A program made the translations under genes and the position numbers. A stretch of 64,000 nt of DNA from Marivita hallyeonensis (GTDB lineage: Bacteria > Pseudomonadota > Alphaproteobacteria > Rhodobacterales > Rhodobacteraceae), in assembly GCF_900129875.1 (NCBI RefSeq), contig NZ_FQXC01000006.1:62001-126000 (forward strand), read 5' to 3'. Each line of letters starts with the position of its first letter. Within the stretch, counting starts at the first letter, position 1. The notes beneath the pieces are model-generated. The model had not been told where the DNA came from. It did not search any database and saw only the letters and a program-made list of their open reading frames with translations. Positions 29,950 through 38,578 of this stretch are shown in pieces.

Positions 29950-31407
29950 TCAGCTTCGGGGCCGAATGATCGCTTCGGCCTCGATCTCGACCTTGTAGTC
30001 GCCGATCAGCCGGCCGATCTGAAACAAGGTATTGGCCGGTTTGATGTCGCTGAACACACGGCCATGCGCTTTAGAGACCGCCAGTACATCGTCGGCGTCT
30101 GCCAGAAAGACTCTGGTGCGCACTACGTCCTCTATTGACGCACCTAGGGCTGTCAAAGCCGCGCCGATCTTGTCCAGAATATACGTCGTCTGAGCGCCAG
30201 CGTCATTCGGTGCCACGGGCCGGTCCAAACCGTGTGTCGCGGTGGTTCCCGACACGAGCACGCGGTCCCCAACGCGATGCGCACGGCAATAGCCCGCGAT
30301 GTCTTCCCACTCGCTTCCCGATAACACGCGTGTCTCGCCAGAACGTCCCGGCACGTGTTCGACCGTCACCGCGCTGGGCATCGTATCGAGGTGATGGCTC
30401 AGGTCGCCGCTTGCCGTCAGAAACGGAGGCTTGCGGTACTCGTCGCCACAATCGCCGGGCAGGGGTGTCGTCACCTCGAAAGCCGCTTTCAGACGCGCGT
30501 GATCCTCGGCATCCAGTTCAAATTGGAACAGCTTGAGATTGTCGTCGCTGTGTTGCGCCTCTCCAAGCCGCGCGCCGATGATGACGCCAGCGACCGCCTC
30601 GTTTTCCAGCACCCAGCGTGTCGCGACATTGGCAATGGACACGCCATGTTTGGCCGACACATCCGCCGCCGCCTGCAGTACCGTCTGGTAAGCGTCCCAA
30701 CCCCCCGCCGTATCGATGAAGCGTTTGTACTTCATCTTGCTCCAGTCGGTGATTTCGGTTGGCTCGGGTTTCCCCAGCCAACGCTCTGATAGGAATCCAC
30801 CCTGCAAAGTGCCGTAGCAGAGAAGCTTGACACCCCACTGTGCGCAAACTTCCGAAAGCGGCCCCGTGGCGCGACGGTCGAGGAGGGAACACGGCACCTG
30901 ATTGCTCACAATTGGCACACCGTCTGCCAAAGCCACATGTAAATGCGCCGCGTCGAAATTGGTGAGCCCGATCTCTCCGATCATGCCTTCTTCGCGCAGC
31001 TTCGCCATCTCGTGCAGCGCATCCAACCAAGCAGGATGCTCGAAGCTCCACCAGTGGAATTGTAACAGATCGACCCGCTCGACACCCAACCGATCCAGCC
31101 GCTCCTGCACGCCCGCACGCACCACATCGGTGGTCATGGGTCCTGGCACAGGGCACCATTTCGTGCACACCGTAGCCTGTGTGCCGCGTGCCAGAAGCGC
31201 CCCGGCGATGCGTTCAGCCGACCCGTAATGATCCGCCATGTCGAACGTATTGAAACCGGCCTCGGTATAGGCCGCCAGATGATCCGCCCCGGTCTCCGGG
31301 TCGATCACATCCCCGTCTTTTTCGATATCGGCCACTTGCCATAGCCCCACCAAGGCACGGCGAATGGTCAGTTGCTTGCTCAGGGCGATGGTGTCGGGTT
31401 CGGTCAC
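29950..31407 (-). CDS. Aldo/keto reductase fused to a RidA domain
   Basis: 485 aa. Residues 1-340 form an aldo/keto reductase with the tetrad visible as FDMADHYG (Asp, Tyr), CTKW (Lys) and LLQFHWW (His). Residues from about 375 form a YjgF/RidA domain (VGDRVLVSGTTATHG, IVEDVVRTRVFLAD-like segment). RidA proteins hydrolyse reactive enamines/imines, so the fusion may reduce a carbonyl and clear an imine. GTG at 31407 is preceded by AAAGGA. Divergent from the TIGR04076-AKR-liv operon. Confidence 0.87.
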   Translation of the reverse strand: MTEPDTIALSKQLTIRRALVGLWQVADIEKDGDVIDPETGADHLAAYTEAGFNTFDMADHYGSAERIAGALLARGTQATVCTKWCPVPGPMTTDVVRAGVQERLDRLGVERVDLLQFHWWSFEHPAWLDALHEMAKLREEGMIGEIGLTNFDAAHLHVALADGVPIVSNQVPCSLLDRRATGPLSEVCAQWGVKLLCYGTLQGGFLSERWLGKPEPTEITDWSKMKYKRFIDTAGGWDAYQTVLQAAADVSAKHGVSIANVATRWVLENEAVAGVIIGARLGEAQHSDDNLKLFQFELDAEDHARLKAAFEVTTPLPGDCGDEYRKPPFLTASGDLSHHLDTMPSAVTVEHVPGRSGETRVLSGSEWEDIAGYCRAHRVGDRVLVSGTTATHGLDRPVAPNDAGAQTTYILDKIGAALTALGASIEDVVRTRVFLADADDVLAVSKAHGRVFSDIKPANTLFQIGRLIGDYKVEIEAEAIIRPRS

Positions 31408-31527
31408 ATGCGGTCCTTTCGCTTGTCGGACAATGAGTTGCCGCCCCGAACGGGTTTGACAACCCTGAAAGAACCGCCCAACGATAGGCGCAACAGGGAA
31501 CAACTGCGCGGAACTGCGCAACGGGGA

Positions 31528-31905
31528 ATGATGAGCGCGGCGCAGGACGCGGATGATTTCTGGCTTTACGATCTGCGTGTCGAAACCGTGGTCGGCGACC
31601 GGCAATCGGTATGCCGCCATGTCGAGGGCGAAAGTTTCCGCGTCGAAGGGGAGCTTCTGATCTTCGATCCGCAGCAAAAGGTTTCGATGTATGCGCTCGC
31701 AGCCTTGCTGCCTCTGCTGCCCGCCAAGCAACGTCCCACGTCCGACAATGACTGGATGTCCACCGATGCAGAAATCGCCTGTCCCGATCCGCATTGTGGT
31801 GGGCGGTTCCGCGTGACCCGCGTGGGAAAGCGCACGTTCCGTCATGCCGAGACCACAGGTCTGCCCGATCAGCGCGACACGCCCTATTGGAAGGACGCGG
31901 AATGA
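31528..31905 (+). CDS. TIGR04076 family protein
   Basis: 125 aa. YDLRVETVVGDRQSVCRHVEGESF, YALAALLPLLPAKQR and CPDPHCGGRFRV fit the TIGR04076 family of small proteins found beside redox and radical-SAM genes; function unknown. Starts at 31528 or three bases later at a second ATG (better spacing from GGGGA). Its stop overlaps the next gene by four bases. Confidence 0.75.
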   Translation: MMSAAQDADDFWLYDLRVETVVGDRQSVCRHVEGESFRVEGELLIFDPQQKVSMYALAALLPLLPAKQRPTSDNDWMSTDAEIACPDPHCGGRFRVTRVGKRTFRHAETTGLPDQRDTPYWKDAE

Positions 31906-32981
31906 CGGTAGAGACGATTGACCTCCGCCCCGGCCACACGATCAGTCGCGTCATCCGCGGCGGGTGGCAGCTGGCGGGCGATCATGGTCCTGTAGACCGC
32001 GCGCAGGCGATCCGGGACATGGAAGCGTTTGTCGATGCGGGGCTTTTCACCTTCGATTGTGCGGACATCTATACCGGTGTCGAAGAGATGATTGGCGAGT
32101 TCATCGCCGACCTGCGCGCGCGGCGCGGGGCATCGGTGGCGGATCGGGTGTGCGTGCATACGAAACTGGTGCCGGACCTGACCCGGCTGGCCGAACTGCG
32201 CCCGGATGAGGTCAAAGCCATCGTGGATCGGTCCTTGCAGCGGTTGCAAATCGACCAGTTGGACCTCGTGCAGTTCTTCTGGTGGGACCTGTCGCTCGGG
32301 AATGCTGTCGAAAGCCTCGCGGTGCTCAAGGATTTGCAGCAACAGGGCAAGATCAGGACGCTCGGCACGACGAATTGGGACCGGCAGAAGATGCAGCCGT
32401 TTGTCGACGCCGGATTCGATCTCGCTTCGGCGCAGGTGCAGTACTCCGTGCTGGATCGCCGGCCTCAGAATGGCCTGACTGAGTGGGCGGCGCAGAACGA
32501 CATGCAATTGATCTGCTACGGCACGCTGGCGGGCGGGTTCCTCACCGAGAAATGGCTGGGCGAGCCGGACCCGGGCTTCGAGTTCGAGAACCGCAGCCTG
32601 ATCAAGTACCGCCTGATCATCGACGAATTTGGGGATTGGGATCACTTTCAGACCCTCCTGCGCGCGTTGAAAGCCATCGGCGACAAACACCGCGTGTCGC
32701 CGTCGGCCGTCGCAACGCGCTGGGTGCTCGACCAATCGCATGTCGCTGCCGCAATCGTCGGCGCGCGCTACGCCCGGCATTTGCCTCAGACGCTTCAAAC
32801 CTTTGGCTTCAAACTCATGCCCGACGACTACGCGATCATTCAGGCGGTATTGGATAAGGCCAACGGGCCGAACGGTGATGTCTATTCGCTCGAAGGGGAC
32901 CGGACGAGCCGCCACGGGCGGATCATGAAGTACAATCTCAACACCAATCCGAACGACTCGGTGCACGGGTCGCATGGCTGA
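31902..32981 (+). CDS. Aldo/keto reductase family protein lacking the catalytic His
   Basis: 359 aa, paralogous to the reductase part of the divergent fusion gene. Asp and Tyr are kept in FDCADIYTG and Lys in HTKLVPD, but the position of the tetrad His reads LVQFFWWDL, with Phe instead of His. It may therefore be a poor carbonyl reductase or act on something else. Translationally coupled upstream to TIGR04076 and overlapping livG by eight bases, so the reductases and importer belong together. Confidence 0.87.
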   Translation: MTVETIDLRPGHTISRVIRGGWQLAGDHGPVDRAQAIRDMEAFVDAGLFTFDCADIYTGVEEMIGEFIADLRARRGASVADRVCVHTKLVPDLTRLAELRPDEVKAIVDRSLQRLQIDQLDLVQFFWWDLSLGNAVESLAVLKDLQQQGKIRTLGTTNWDRQKMQPFVDAGFDLASAQVQYSVLDRRPQNGLTEWAAQNDMQLICYGTLAGGFLTEKWLGEPDPGFEFENRSLIKYRLIIDEFGDWDHFQTLLRALKAIGDKHRVSPSAVATRWVLDQSHVAAAIVGARYARHLPQTLQTFGFKLMPDDYAIIQAVLDKANGPNGDVYSLEGDRTSRHGRIMKYNLNTNPNDSVHGSHG

Positions 32982-33744
32982 GCCGATCCTGAGCATTCGC
33001 AACGTGACGCGCGATTTTGGAGAGTTCCGCGCGGTGGATGACGTGTCCATCGACATTCAAACAGGCACCATCACCGGGCTGATCGGCCCCAACGGCGCGG
33101 GAAAGACGACGCTGTTCAATGTGCTGACCGGGATGCTGCCGCCGACCAGCGGGACGGTACATCTGGACGGTCAGGATGTGACGCGTTTCCGGCCCGACGC
33201 GCTTTTCGCGATGGGCCTCGGCCGCACGTTTCAAATCCCCCGTCCCTTCGCCAAGATGAGTGTTCTGGAAAATGTCATGCTGGCCCCCTTGGCGCAGTCG
33301 GGGGAACGGCTTTGGGGGCCGTTTTTCCAGTCGGGGAAAATGCGCGATCAGGAGGCTGCGATCCGCAGGCGCGCGATGGAGGTTCTGGATTTCGTGACCC
33401 TGGCACCGCTCGCCGACAACGCGGCGGGTCAGATTTCAGGCGGGCAGATGAAACTTCTGGAACTGGCGCGTATTCTGATGGGCGACCCGAAGCTGATCCT
33501 GCTCGACGAACCGGCGGCAGGGGTAAATCCGACGCTGACCAAAACGCTGATCGAGAAGATCGAAGAGCTGAACCGTGACGGCAAGACTTTTGTCATTATC
33601 GAGCACGACATGGATTTCGTCATGCAGCACTGCGACCCGGTGATCGCGCTGGCCGAGGGTCGTAAGGTGTTCGAAGGCAGGGCGGAAGAGGCGCAGAGCA
33701 ACACCGTCTTGCTCGACGCGTATCTCGGGGCGCAGGTCGAATGA
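32974..33744 (+). CDS. livG: Branched-chain amino acid type ABC transporter ATP-binding protein LivG
   Basis: 256 aa. Walker A GPNGAGKTTLFNVLTG, signature ISGGQMKLLELAR, Walker B LILLDEPAAGVNP and the extended LivG insertion (RTFQIPRPFAKMSVLENVM). First importer gene; overlaps the reductase before it and livF after it (ATGA). Confidence 0.95.
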   Translation: MAEPILSIRNVTRDFGEFRAVDDVSIDIQTGTITGLIGPNGAGKTTLFNVLTGMLPPTSGTVHLDGQDVTRFRPDALFAMGLGRTFQIPRPFAKMSVLENVMLAPLAQSGERLWGPFFQSGKMRDQEAAIRRRAMEVLDFVTLAPLADNAAGQISGGQMKLLELARILMGDPKLILLDEPAAGVNPTLTKTLIEKIEELNRDGKTFVIIEHDMDFVMQHCDPVIALAEGRKVFEGRAEEAQSNTVLLDAYLGAQVE

Positions 33745-34466
33745 CCGCGTTGGTCGCGCGGAACGTCGTTGCTGGCTACGTGCCGGACCTGCCGATTCTG
33801 AAGGGCGTGTCGGTCACGGCGGAGACCGCCAAGGTCACGGTCATCATCGGACCGAACGGCGCGGGCAAGTCGACTCTGATCAAGGCGATGGCCGGGCTGG
33901 TCCCGGTGTCCGGCGGGTCTGTCCACCTGAACGGGACCGAGATCACCAATCCGCGCCCGGACCGGATGGGCGCTCTGGGCGTGGCCTATGTTCCGCAGTC
34001 GGACAACATTTTCCGCTCGCTCACGATCCGTCAGAACCTTGATCTCGTCCTGCGCAACGCAGGGGCCGAAGCGGCAGACCGGCGAGAATCATTGTTCACC
34101 CAGTTCCCGGCTTTGGCCGACAAGCAATCTGAGCGCGCAGGGGCCTTGTCCGGCGGACAGCGCCAGTTCCTTGCCGTGGCGATGGCGCTGGCGATCAACC
34201 CGTCGGTGATCCTCATGGACGAACCGTCTGCAGGTCTGTCGCCCAAGGCGGCGCAGGAGGTGCTGGAATACGCGAAGTCCCTGACCGAAGAGGGCGTAAC
34301 GATCCTGCTGGTCGAGCAGAACGTCAAACAGGCGCTCCGGCTGGCCGATCACTGCTACATCCTCGCCGACGGGCGCAATCAGGTCGAGGGACCGGCGCAC
34401 GAGTTGCTCAACGATCCGGTGGTTGGGCAAATCTACCTCGGTGGCAAGCGGGTGGCACCCGCATGA
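33741..34466 (+). CDS. livF: Branched-chain amino acid type ABC transporter ATP-binding protein LivF
   Basis: 241 aa. Walker A GPNGAGKSTLIKAMAG, signature LSGGQRQFLAVAMAL, Walker B VILMDEPSAGLSP. Shorter than LivG, as usual. Four-base overlaps on both sides. Confidence 0.95.
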   Translation: MTALVARNVVAGYVPDLPILKGVSVTAETAKVTVIIGPNGAGKSTLIKAMAGLVPVSGGSVHLNGTEITNPRPDRMGALGVAYVPQSDNIFRSLTIRQNLDLVLRNAGAEAADRRESLFTQFPALADKQSERAGALSGGQRQFLAVAMALAINPSVILMDEPSAGLSPKAAQEVLEYAKSLTEEGVTILLVEQNVKQALRLADHCYILADGRNQVEGPAHELLNDPVVGQIYLGGKRVAPA

Positions 34467-35377
34467 TCCAGAATATCGTCGATGGGTTTCTGGTGGGGTC
34501 GATCCTGTCGCTTGGCGCGATTGGGCTCACGATGGCGATGCACATGCTGCGCTTTGCGAATTTCTCGCATGCCGAACTCTTGTCGGTTGGAGCCTATGCC
34601 GCGCTGGTCTTCGACGCGTTGTTCTCGGCTTTGCTTCCCGTGATCGACGCCGCCATTGGGCCATTGAGCCTCACGTGGGCACTGACCCTTGCAACCTTGG
34701 TTTCGATGGTGATCACCGGTCTGTCGGCCATACTGATCGACAAACTGGTGTTCAAACGGGTGCGCGCCAAAGGCGGGGAGCTGTCGATGGTGTTCGCCTC
34801 TTTTGGCGTCGCGATGATCATCCGCAACATCCTCGGGCTCATTTTCGGACTGGACCCTGTGCTTTACAGTCAGGAGATCGTCTTCGCCATTGTCGTCAGC
34901 CGCGAACCGTTCTTGCTGGTCAAGCCGGATCAGGTGTTCACGCTGATTGCGGCGTTGGTCATTATGTTCATCTTGCACCTTGTCCTGTCGCGCACGACCT
35001 TCGGGTATTCCCTGCGCGCGGTGGCTGAGAATCCGACGCTTGCGCAGGTCTCTGGCATCAACCTCAATCGCATGATCGTGTTGATCTGGCTCATCGGCGG
35101 GGGGCTCGCTGCGGCGGCAGGGGTGTTCTACGGCCTGACAAACCAGATCAATCCAGTGCTGGGGCGCGACCTTGTGCTGCCAATCTTTGCCGCAACCATC
35201 GTCGGTGGCATTGGCAGCATCTACGGCGCGGTTCTGGGAGGGTTTCTGGTCGGGCTCGCGTCCAACCTCGCTCTGGTGATCCTGCCCTCCGGCTATAGCC
35301 CGGCGGTACCGTTCCTCATCATCCTGGCCGTCCTCGTCATCCGACCACACGGCCTTTTCGGGGAGGAGCGCGCATGA
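34463..35377 (+). CDS. livH: Branched-chain amino acid type ABC transporter permease LivH
   Basis: 304-aa inner-membrane permease with about eight helices. ISLGAIGLTMAMHMLRFANFSHAE-type opening (FANFSHAELLSVGAYAAL seen) and GGGLAAAAGVFYGL are characteristic of LivH. Pairs with LivM in the membrane. Four-base overlaps with livF and livM. Confidence 0.94.
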   Translation: MIQNIVDGFLVGSILSLGAIGLTMAMHMLRFANFSHAELLSVGAYAALVFDALFSALLPVIDAAIGPLSLTWALTLATLVSMVITGLSAILIDKLVFKRVRAKGGELSMVFASFGVAMIIRNILGLIFGLDPVLYSQEIVFAIVVSREPFLLVKPDQVFTLIAALVIMFILHLVLSRTTFGYSLRAVAENPTLAQVSGINLNRMIVLIWLIGGGLAAAAGVFYGLTNQINPVLGRDLVLPIFAATIVGGIGSIYGAVLGGFLVGLASNLALVILPSGYSPAVPFLIILAVLVIRPHGLFGEERA

Positions 35378-36324
35378 TCGGGGTGCTGTCGTACCTGATC
35401 TTCTTCGCCACGGTCGCGTCGATCCTGTCGATTGCGGTACTCGGGCTGAACCTGCAATGGGGCAACACTGGCCTTTTCAACGGCGGCGTCGTGGCCTTTT
35501 TCGGGGCGGGGGCTTACGGCACGCTGATCCTGGGAGGCATCCCGCAAGACGGTCTCATTGGTGGGTTCCAACTGCCCTATCTGATCGCGCTGTTCGGCGG
35601 CATGGTGATAGCAGGCATTGTCGCTTGGGTGGTCGGTCTGCTGACGCTGAGGCTTAGGCACGATTACCTCGCGATTGCCACTTTCGGTGTCGCCGTGGCC
35701 TTCGAGAACCTGGTCCGCAACGCCGCGATCCTCGGCGGCGCGCAGGGAATACGCGGGTTCGAAAGGCCCTTGCGTGACCTGTTCGAAAGCGCACTTGCCT
35801 ACAACGCGGCGTTCTTCGTGTTCGTGCTGACCCTGCTGATCCTGACCTATCTCTTTCTGGAGCGACTGATTGCATCGCCCTTCGGCCGGCTGCTCCGGGC
35901 GATCCGTGAAGACGAGACCGCAGCGCAGTCCTTGGGCAAATCGCCCTCGCGCGTCCGGTTGACCGCGTTTATCGCCGGCTCGGTTATCATGGGCCTTGCA
36001 GGTGGACTCTATGCCACCTTCTATGCCTTCATCAGTCCGCAAGACGTGCTGCCGATCCTGACATTCCAGATCTGGGCGATGCTGATCGTGGGCGGCGCGG
36101 GCAACAACAAGGGCGCGGTGATGGGCACGTTCCTGATCTGGGCCGCCTGGACCGCGAGCGGTTGGGCGCTGTCGCGCTTTGCGCCGCTCGAGGTGCAGCT
36201 TTACACCGGGTCGATTCAGTTCGTGCTGATCGGCTTTGTGATTGTGGGAATGCTCATGTGGAGACCACAGGGGCTGTTCCCGGAAAAACTGGTCGTGTCG
36301 CAATCGGCAGCGGCCAAACGATAA
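35374..36324 (+). CDS. livM: Branched-chain amino acid type ABC transporter permease LivM
   Basis: 316-aa permease with about nine helices. LNLQWGNTGLFNGGVVAFFGAGAY, RLRHDYLAIATFGVAVAFE and a cytoplasmic RAIREDETAAQSLGKSPSRVR coupling loop identify LivM. C-terminus ends in WRPQGLFPEKL. Confidence 0.94.
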   Translation: MIGVLSYLIFFATVASILSIAVLGLNLQWGNTGLFNGGVVAFFGAGAYGTLILGGIPQDGLIGGFQLPYLIALFGGMVIAGIVAWVVGLLTLRLRHDYLAIATFGVAVAFENLVRNAAILGGAQGIRGFERPLRDLFESALAYNAAFFVFVLTLLILTYLFLERLIASPFGRLLRAIREDETAAQSLGKSPSRVRLTAFIAGSVIMGLAGGLYATFYAFISPQDVLPILTFQIWAMLIVGGAGNNKGAVMGTFLIWAAWTASGWALSRFAPLEVQLYTGSIQFVLIGFVIVGMLMWRPQGLFPEKLVVSQSAAAKR

Positions 36325-36343
36325 GAACAGGGAGACTGTGAAG

Positions 36344-37606
36344 ATGAACGGATTGAAGACATCGGCGCTGGCCATCGGGGTCGCGCTCGGCTGCGCCAGC
36401 TTCGGGACAGAGGCCGCGGCGCAGGACTGCACCACGAAAATTGGGGCGGTGCTGCCAACTTCGGTTGATTGGGGTAAGCCCATCGCGGCCACAGCGCAAT
36501 ACGCGGTGGATATCGCCAACGAGACTGGGGGTGTTGCGGGTTGCCAGATCGAGATGGTGCTGCGTGATACGCAGGTCGACCCGAAGGTGGGCGTCGACGC
36601 CGCGAAAGCTCTGGTTGATTTGGACGGAGTGCAATTGCTGTTGGGCGCGGTCTCCTCGGGCGTCTCCATGCCCATCCTCACCTCGGTCACCGTGCCTGCG
36701 GGCGTGATGCAGATGTCGTGCTGCTCGTCCTCGACCGCCTTCACGCGACTGGCCGAAGAGGGCAAAACAAATGGCCTGTTCTTCCGCACCTTCGCCACAT
36801 CCGGTGTTCAGGCCGCAGTGGGCGCGATGGTGGCGCGTGACGCGGGCTACGAGTCGATCGCGGTCTTCTACAAGAACGATGACTGGGGTCAGGACATCGG
36901 CGGCTTGATCGCCAAGGACTTCGAAGCGCTGGGCATAGAGGTCACGGCACAGATCGCCATCAATGATGCACAGGCCTCTTACCGTGCGGAAGTCACCGAA
37001 GCGCTCAAGGGCAATCCCCAGGCGATCTATATGGCGCTTTACCCGGACGAGGGCACTCAGGTCGTGCGTGAGTGGATCTCGCTCGGCGGGACGCAGAACA
37101 TGATCGCGGCCAACGCTTTGAAATCGGATGAGTTCAAGGAAAATGTCGGGATGGAATTCCTCGGGTCGTTCATTGGCACGGACACCGCATCGCCACGCAC
37201 AGACTCCGCATCGGCCTTCGTTGACGCCTACACCGCGCGATTTGACGGCCCGCCAAGCGGCCCGGGTCTGCCCAATAGCTTTGACGCGACGATGATTGCG
37301 CTCTTGGCCATGCATGCGGCGGGCGAAGGCGCCACCGGCACCGATATTGCGGCCAAGGTGGGGGCCATCACCGATCCGAACGGTACACCGGTGACAGCGG
37401 ATGCGACGGGCTTCGCGCAGGCGAAAGAGGTGCTCGATGGTGGTGGCACCGTGTCGTACCAAGGAGCGACGGGCAACGTGCAGTTCGACGCCAATGGCGA
37501 CGTGTCCGCCCCTGCCGTGACCTGGGTCTTTGGTGCAGATGGCATCGAAGAGCAGAAATACATCTCGCTGACAGAAGTGAACGACTTCATGAATTCGCTT
37601 CAGTAA
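36344..37606 (+). CDS. Branched-chain amino acid type ABC transporter substrate-binding protein
   Basis: 420-aa periplasmic binding protein of type I (LivK/AmiC/UrtA group). Signal peptide to about residue 26 (GTEAAAQDC), then TKIGAVLPTSVDWGKPI and ARDAGYESIAVFYKNDDWGQD. It closes the importer operon, 19 bases after livM, with a strong terminator downstream. Ligand unknown; the group binds amino acids, amides, urea and others. Confidence 0.92.
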   Translation: MNGLKTSALAIGVALGCASFGTEAAAQDCTTKIGAVLPTSVDWGKPIAATAQYAVDIANETGGVAGCQIEMVLRDTQVDPKVGVDAAKALVDLDGVQLLLGAVSSGVSMPILTSVTVPAGVMQMSCCSSSTAFTRLAEEGKTNGLFFRTFATSGVQAAVGAMVARDAGYESIAVFYKNDDWGQDIGGLIAKDFEALGIEVTAQIAINDAQASYRAEVTEALKGNPQAIYMALYPDEGTQVVREWISLGGTQNMIAANALKSDEFKENVGMEFLGSFIGTDTASPRTDSASAFVDAYTARFDGPPSGPGLPNSFDATMIALLAMHAAGEGATGTDIAAKVGAITDPNGTPVTADATGFAQAKEVLDGGGTVSYQGATGNVQFDANGDVSAPAVTWVFGADGIEEQKYISLTEVNDFMNSLQ

Positions 37607-37640
37607 CCCGATTTCGAATTGGCTTCGCCAATCCGATCAG

Positions 37641-37670
37641 CGGCGCGTCCTGTAAGGACGCGCCGTTTTT
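37641..37670 (+). terminator. Intrinsic terminator of the liv operon
   Basis: An 11-bp perfect stem (CGGCGCGTCCT / AGGACGCGCCG) with a 3-nt loop and TTTTT, about 35 bases after the binding-protein gene. Confidence 0.93.
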
Positions 37671-37672
37671 CA

Positions 37673-37727
37673 TGGGGGCGCTGCCCCCAAACCCCCGAGG
37701 TATTTTTGAAACAGAGAAGACGAAAGC
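37673..37727 (+). repeat. GC-rich REP-like intergenic element
   Basis: GGGGGCGCTGCCCCCAAACC followed by CCCCGAGGTATTTTTGAAAC and an AGAAGACGAA tail. I recall similar GGGGGC.CTGCCCCC...CCCGGGGTATTTTT words recurring between genes of Rhodobacteraceae. Only one copy is in this window, so repetition cannot be shown here. Confidence 0.5.
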
Positions 37728-38044
37728 TGCACGTTTCTTGAGCGGCTTGTCCGGGACGGAAACAGCGGGATTTTGGCGCGTCTTGGCACCACTCTGCCGC
37801 ATTCCATGACAGATCGACGAAATCCCGTGACAAATCCAGAATTTGTGGCACTATTCGCCCTCACCACATCTGGTGGACTTCTCCACAACTAATTGCGGTT
37901 ATCCCCGAATTATCGCTTTACCCAAAGCGCGCGGTCCTGCAGCATATGTTGTAGGGGATGAGACAATGTCCGCAGCCCCTTGAGCAGGCACCGAGGGATT
38001 GAGGTCACAAGACCCCCCTTCGACAGGCAGAAGGAGACGGCGGT
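37728..38044. other. Intergenic stretch, no gene seen
   Basis: About 317 bases between the REP-like element and the YbjN-domain gene. It is less GC-rich than its surroundings in the middle and holds a small CCACATCTGGTGG dyad (from about 37863) and TTATCCCCG, which is not a good DnaA box. No ORF with a ribosome site, no recognisable RNA gene. Confidence 0.5.
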
Positions 38045-38545
38045 ATGGCCCTGTCCGAGCAGTATCTTGAAGAAGACATTCACCCCATCGACATAGTTGA
38101 GCACATTGCCGAGCATCACGATTGGGATTTTGACCGCATCGCGGAAGATCAGATTGCAATGGCCGTCGAAGGCCAGTGGCGAACCTATTCCATCACGCTC
38201 GCATGGTCGCCCTACGACGAAACGCTTCGGTTGATCTGCACCTTCGATATGGAGCCGCCCGCAGAGCGGATGCCCGCGCTCTACGAAAGTCTGAACAGCG
38301 TAAATGACCAGTGTTGGGCCGGGGCCTTTACCTACTGGCAGGAGGCCAAGCTGATGGTCTATCGCTACGGTCTCGTGCTGGCCGGTGGCAATGTCGCCAG
38401 CGCGGACCAGATCGACACGATGATCAACTGCGCTGTCATGAGTGCGGAGCGGTACTATCCCGCTTTCCAACTGGTGGTGTGGGGCAATCGTGCGCCGAAA
38501 GACGCGCTTCAGGTCGCCATTGCAGAGGCTTACGGGCGCGCGTAA
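38045..38545 (+). CDS. YbjN-domain protein
   Basis: 166 aa. HPIDIVEHIAEHHDWDFDRI, a LAWSPYDETLRLICTFDM strand pair and QLVVWGNRAPKDALQVAIAE match the YbjN (type III secretion chaperone-like) fold found in a cytoplasmic protein family of unclear role. It precedes proC with a 33-base gap holding a hairpin. Confidence 0.85.
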   Translation: MALSEQYLEEDIHPIDIVEHIAEHHDWDFDRIAEDQIAMAVEGQWRTYSITLAWSPYDETLRLICTFDMEPPAERMPALYESLNSVNDQCWAGAFTYWQEAKLMVYRYGLVLAGGNVASADQIDTMINCAVMSAERYYPAFQLVVWGNRAPKDALQVAIAEAYGRA

Positions 38546-38551
38546 CACTGA

Positions 38552-38574
38552 CCCCCAACGCAAAAAGTTGGGGG
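38552..38574 (+). promoter_or_regulatory. Hairpin over the proC ribosome site
   Basis: An 8-bp stem (CCCCCAAC / GTTGGGGG) with a 7-nt A-rich loop between ybjN and proC. Its 3' arm is the G-run that would be the proC ribosome site (ATG at 38579), so it may hold translation down; it could also be a weak terminator without T tract. Confidence 0.4.
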
Positions 38575-38578
38575 GCGT

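Noticed and set aside
37860-37920. DnaA-box cluster or replication origin
   Set aside because: Only one poor TTATCCCCG match and no repeated AT-rich units.
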